From positions 310,001 to 374,000 of the forward strand of contig NZ_AP024630.1 of assembly GCF_019976975.1 (NCBI RefSeq): 64,000 nucleotides of DNA. Direction: 5' to 3'. Both the position numbers and the translations under genes were made by a program. The stretch is from Arthrobacter sp. NtRootA1 (GTDB lineage Bacteria; Actinomycetota; Actinomycetes; Actinomycetales; Micrococcaceae). This document shows positions 63,022 to 64,000 of this stretch, piece after piece. Under the pieces are notes generated by a model. That model worked only from the letters and a program-made list of their open reading frames with translations, was not told the DNA's origin and did no database searches. The first letter of the stretch is position 1; every line of letters begins with the position of its first letter.

Positions 63022-63106
63022 CGCAAGGCAAGTGGTAAATCGGATGAAAAAAGTCTGGTAAGCTAGAAGCCTTGAAAAAAACGCGGTAGAGATACTGCAA
63101 ACGCAA

Positions 63107-63180
63107 GGCCCTGTAGCGCAGTTGGTTAGCGCGCCGCCCTGTCACGGCGGAGGTCGCGGGTTCAAGTCCCGTCAGGGTCG
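63107..63180 (+). tRNA. tRNA-Asp (anticodon GTC)
   Basis: A 74-base cloverleaf: acceptor GGCCCTG with CAGGGTC, anticodon stem CCGCC/GGCGG around CTGTCAC giving GUC, and T-loop TTCAAGT. CCA is not encoded. Confidence 0.97.
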
Positions 63181-63228
63181 CTCTGAGCGCCGGAAGTAAT
63201 TTCGGTTCTCAAGGTGACTTGTCACCTA

Positions 63229-63304
63229 GGCTCTGTAGCTCAGTTGGTAGAGCGTTCGACTGAAAATCGAAAGGTCACCGGATCGACGCCGGTCGGAGCC
63301 ACCA
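63229..63304 (+). tRNA. tRNA-Phe (anticodon GAA)
   Basis: A 76-base cloverleaf with encoded CCA: acceptor GGCTCTG with CGGAGCC, anticodon stem TTCGA/TCGAA around CTGAAAA giving GAA. The T-loop is ATCGACG, with A in place of the usual T at position 54. Confidence 0.95.
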
Positions 63305-63307
63305 GCG

Positions 63308-63353
63308 AAAACCCCGTCTTTCCCAGCAATAAAAGGGAAAGGGCGGGGTTTTT
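63308..63353 (+). terminator. Rho-independent terminator of the tRNA cluster
   Basis: AAAACCCCGTCTTTCCC pairs with GGGAAAGGGCGGGGTTTTT around an AGCAATAAAA loop, ending in a T-tract. It starts four bases after tRNA-Phe. Confidence 0.85.
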
Positions 63354-63458
63354 CTTTACGTCCTCCATGCTCCCCGGAAAGACTCGATCTGGCCCGCTCG
63401 GGAGAAATCTGAAGCAAAGACGGGTTATAGGACAAAACGTGTGTAAATCCCGGGTGTG

Positions 63459-64000
63459 TCATGATCGTCCGGCCCAGCCTGCGCGGTGCCAGAGGCCTTC
63501 ATCGGGGCTGAGGCCGGTGCTGTAGATCTCGGGGCCGGGCTCCGGTTCTGTGGTTGTGCTGGCGTTGGTCCTGCCGGGTTTGTAGTGCCGGTTTTCGATG
63601 AGCTTCGCCGGGGGCCGGGGTTGGTCGCTGTGGAGGTAGAGGTACCACTCGATGGCGCGTTTTTGGTGGTCCTCGCTCATGCCCCGGTGGGCCCGCAGGA
63701 TCAATCGGAGTTGCGCGTTGGTGCCTCCTTCGATCCGGTTGGTCGTCGAGGCGATATCCAGTCCGGTGTATTCAGCCTGCAGATAGGTAAAGAGGGTCCC
63801 GGCTTGGCCGAGTCGTTCCAGCAGCCGGTAGGCCTTGCGGAGTCTGTCGTGGGTGTACCACCAGGTTTGGTTGGCCCGGACCCATCCCGGAGCCATGGCC
63901 GTAGCGGTGCGGTAGGTGCGGGCCTTGACCAGATGCCCGTGTTCCTGATGCCAGTCATTGAGACCCGCGAGCCAGGCGGCTGCTTCGGCGGGGGCTTTGA
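63459..64000 (-). mobile_element. IS1249-family transposase (C-terminal part, runs off the window)
   Basis: The minus-strand frame is open from the window end to the stop at 63459, giving about 180 residues. The segments WLAGLNDWHQEHGHLVKART, NRIEGGTNAQLRLILRAHRG and KRAIEWYLYLHSDQPRPPAK match the C-terminal half of IS1249-type DDE transposases of the IS256 group; the catalytic Glu is probably in RIEGG. It is inserted about 100 bases from the tRNA-Phe terminator. The element's end is not certain; no clear terminal repeat was identified in 63354-63458. Confidence 0.85.

Overview
The window is high-GC chromosomal DNA of an actinobacterium. Gene content and style point to the Micrococcaceae, most likely Arthrobacter/Paenarthrobacter: GTG/TTG starts, purine-rich ribosome binding sites, a large NAD-dependent glutamate dehydrogenase, a histidine ammonia-lyase with the Cys-Ser-Gly MIO triad, a c-di-AMP riboswitch in front of an NlpC/P60 hydrolase, and a tRNA Glu-Asp-Phe cluster. 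The genus assignment rests on recognition of these traits, not on a database search. Genes are dense, with many 4-base stop/start overlaps. The only mobile element is an IS1249-like transposase running off the right edge.

Layout. 1-6374: a catabolic operon (aldehyde dehydrogenase, tartrate/D-malate-type dehydrogenase, D-2-hydroxyacid dehydrogenase, methylmalonate-semialdehyde dehydrogenase, zinc alcohol dehydrogenase). 6375-11486: a peptide/opine/nickel-type ABC importer whose two ATPase subunits are fused; a near-consensus DtxR/IdeR iron box lies in its promoter, so it is probably an iron-regulated metallophore importer. 11514-13333: a LysR regulator and divergent EamA exporter. 13372-17032: a sugar or inositol-type module (TIM-barrel isomerase, Gfo/Idh/MocA dehydrogenase) controlled by a LacI regulator, with matching operators at both promoters. 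17209-19973: hypothetical proteins and a 5-oxoprolinase remnant (pxpA, a short pxpC, no pxpB). 19984-27432: housekeeping and small-molecule genes (DUF445, GDPD, AzlCD, TetR, thiamine-binding protein, O-methyltransferase, GNAT, spermidine synthase-like protein). 27421-34945: LysR regulator, MHS transporter and 3-hydroxybutyrate-type dehydrogenase; amino-acid permease; ABC exporter. 35159-37142: DsbA/FrnE-type thiol oxidoreductase, a coupled 46-residue cysteine-pair miniprotein, HxlR regulator, NAD(P)-binding protein.

37323-51234 centres on histidine use: IclR regulator, hutU, hutH, NAD-glutamate dehydrogenase, hutG and an NCS2 permease. A 16-base palindrome, GTCTG-N6-C(A/G)GAC, occurs upstream of the IclR gene, hutU and hutG and is a good candidate for the hut operator. 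Histidine would be converted to glutamate and then to 2-oxoglutarate; hutI and hutF are not in the window. 51348-59707: CopC-like protein, c-di-AMP riboswitch with NlpC/P60 protein, FAD oxidoreductase, a universal stress protein paired with a phosphoenolpyruvate-synthase-like enzyme, CDF metal exporter and a zincin. 59866-64000: PfkB kinase, EamA transporter, a DUF2975-like membrane protein with its XRE partner, three tRNA genes and the transposase.

No CRISPR array, prophage or defence island is visible. The most informative signals beyond the genes are the three sets of operators (iron box, LacI, hut), a 66-bp hairpin repeat family that supplies the last codons of two convergent genes, and several short in-frame tandem repeats.
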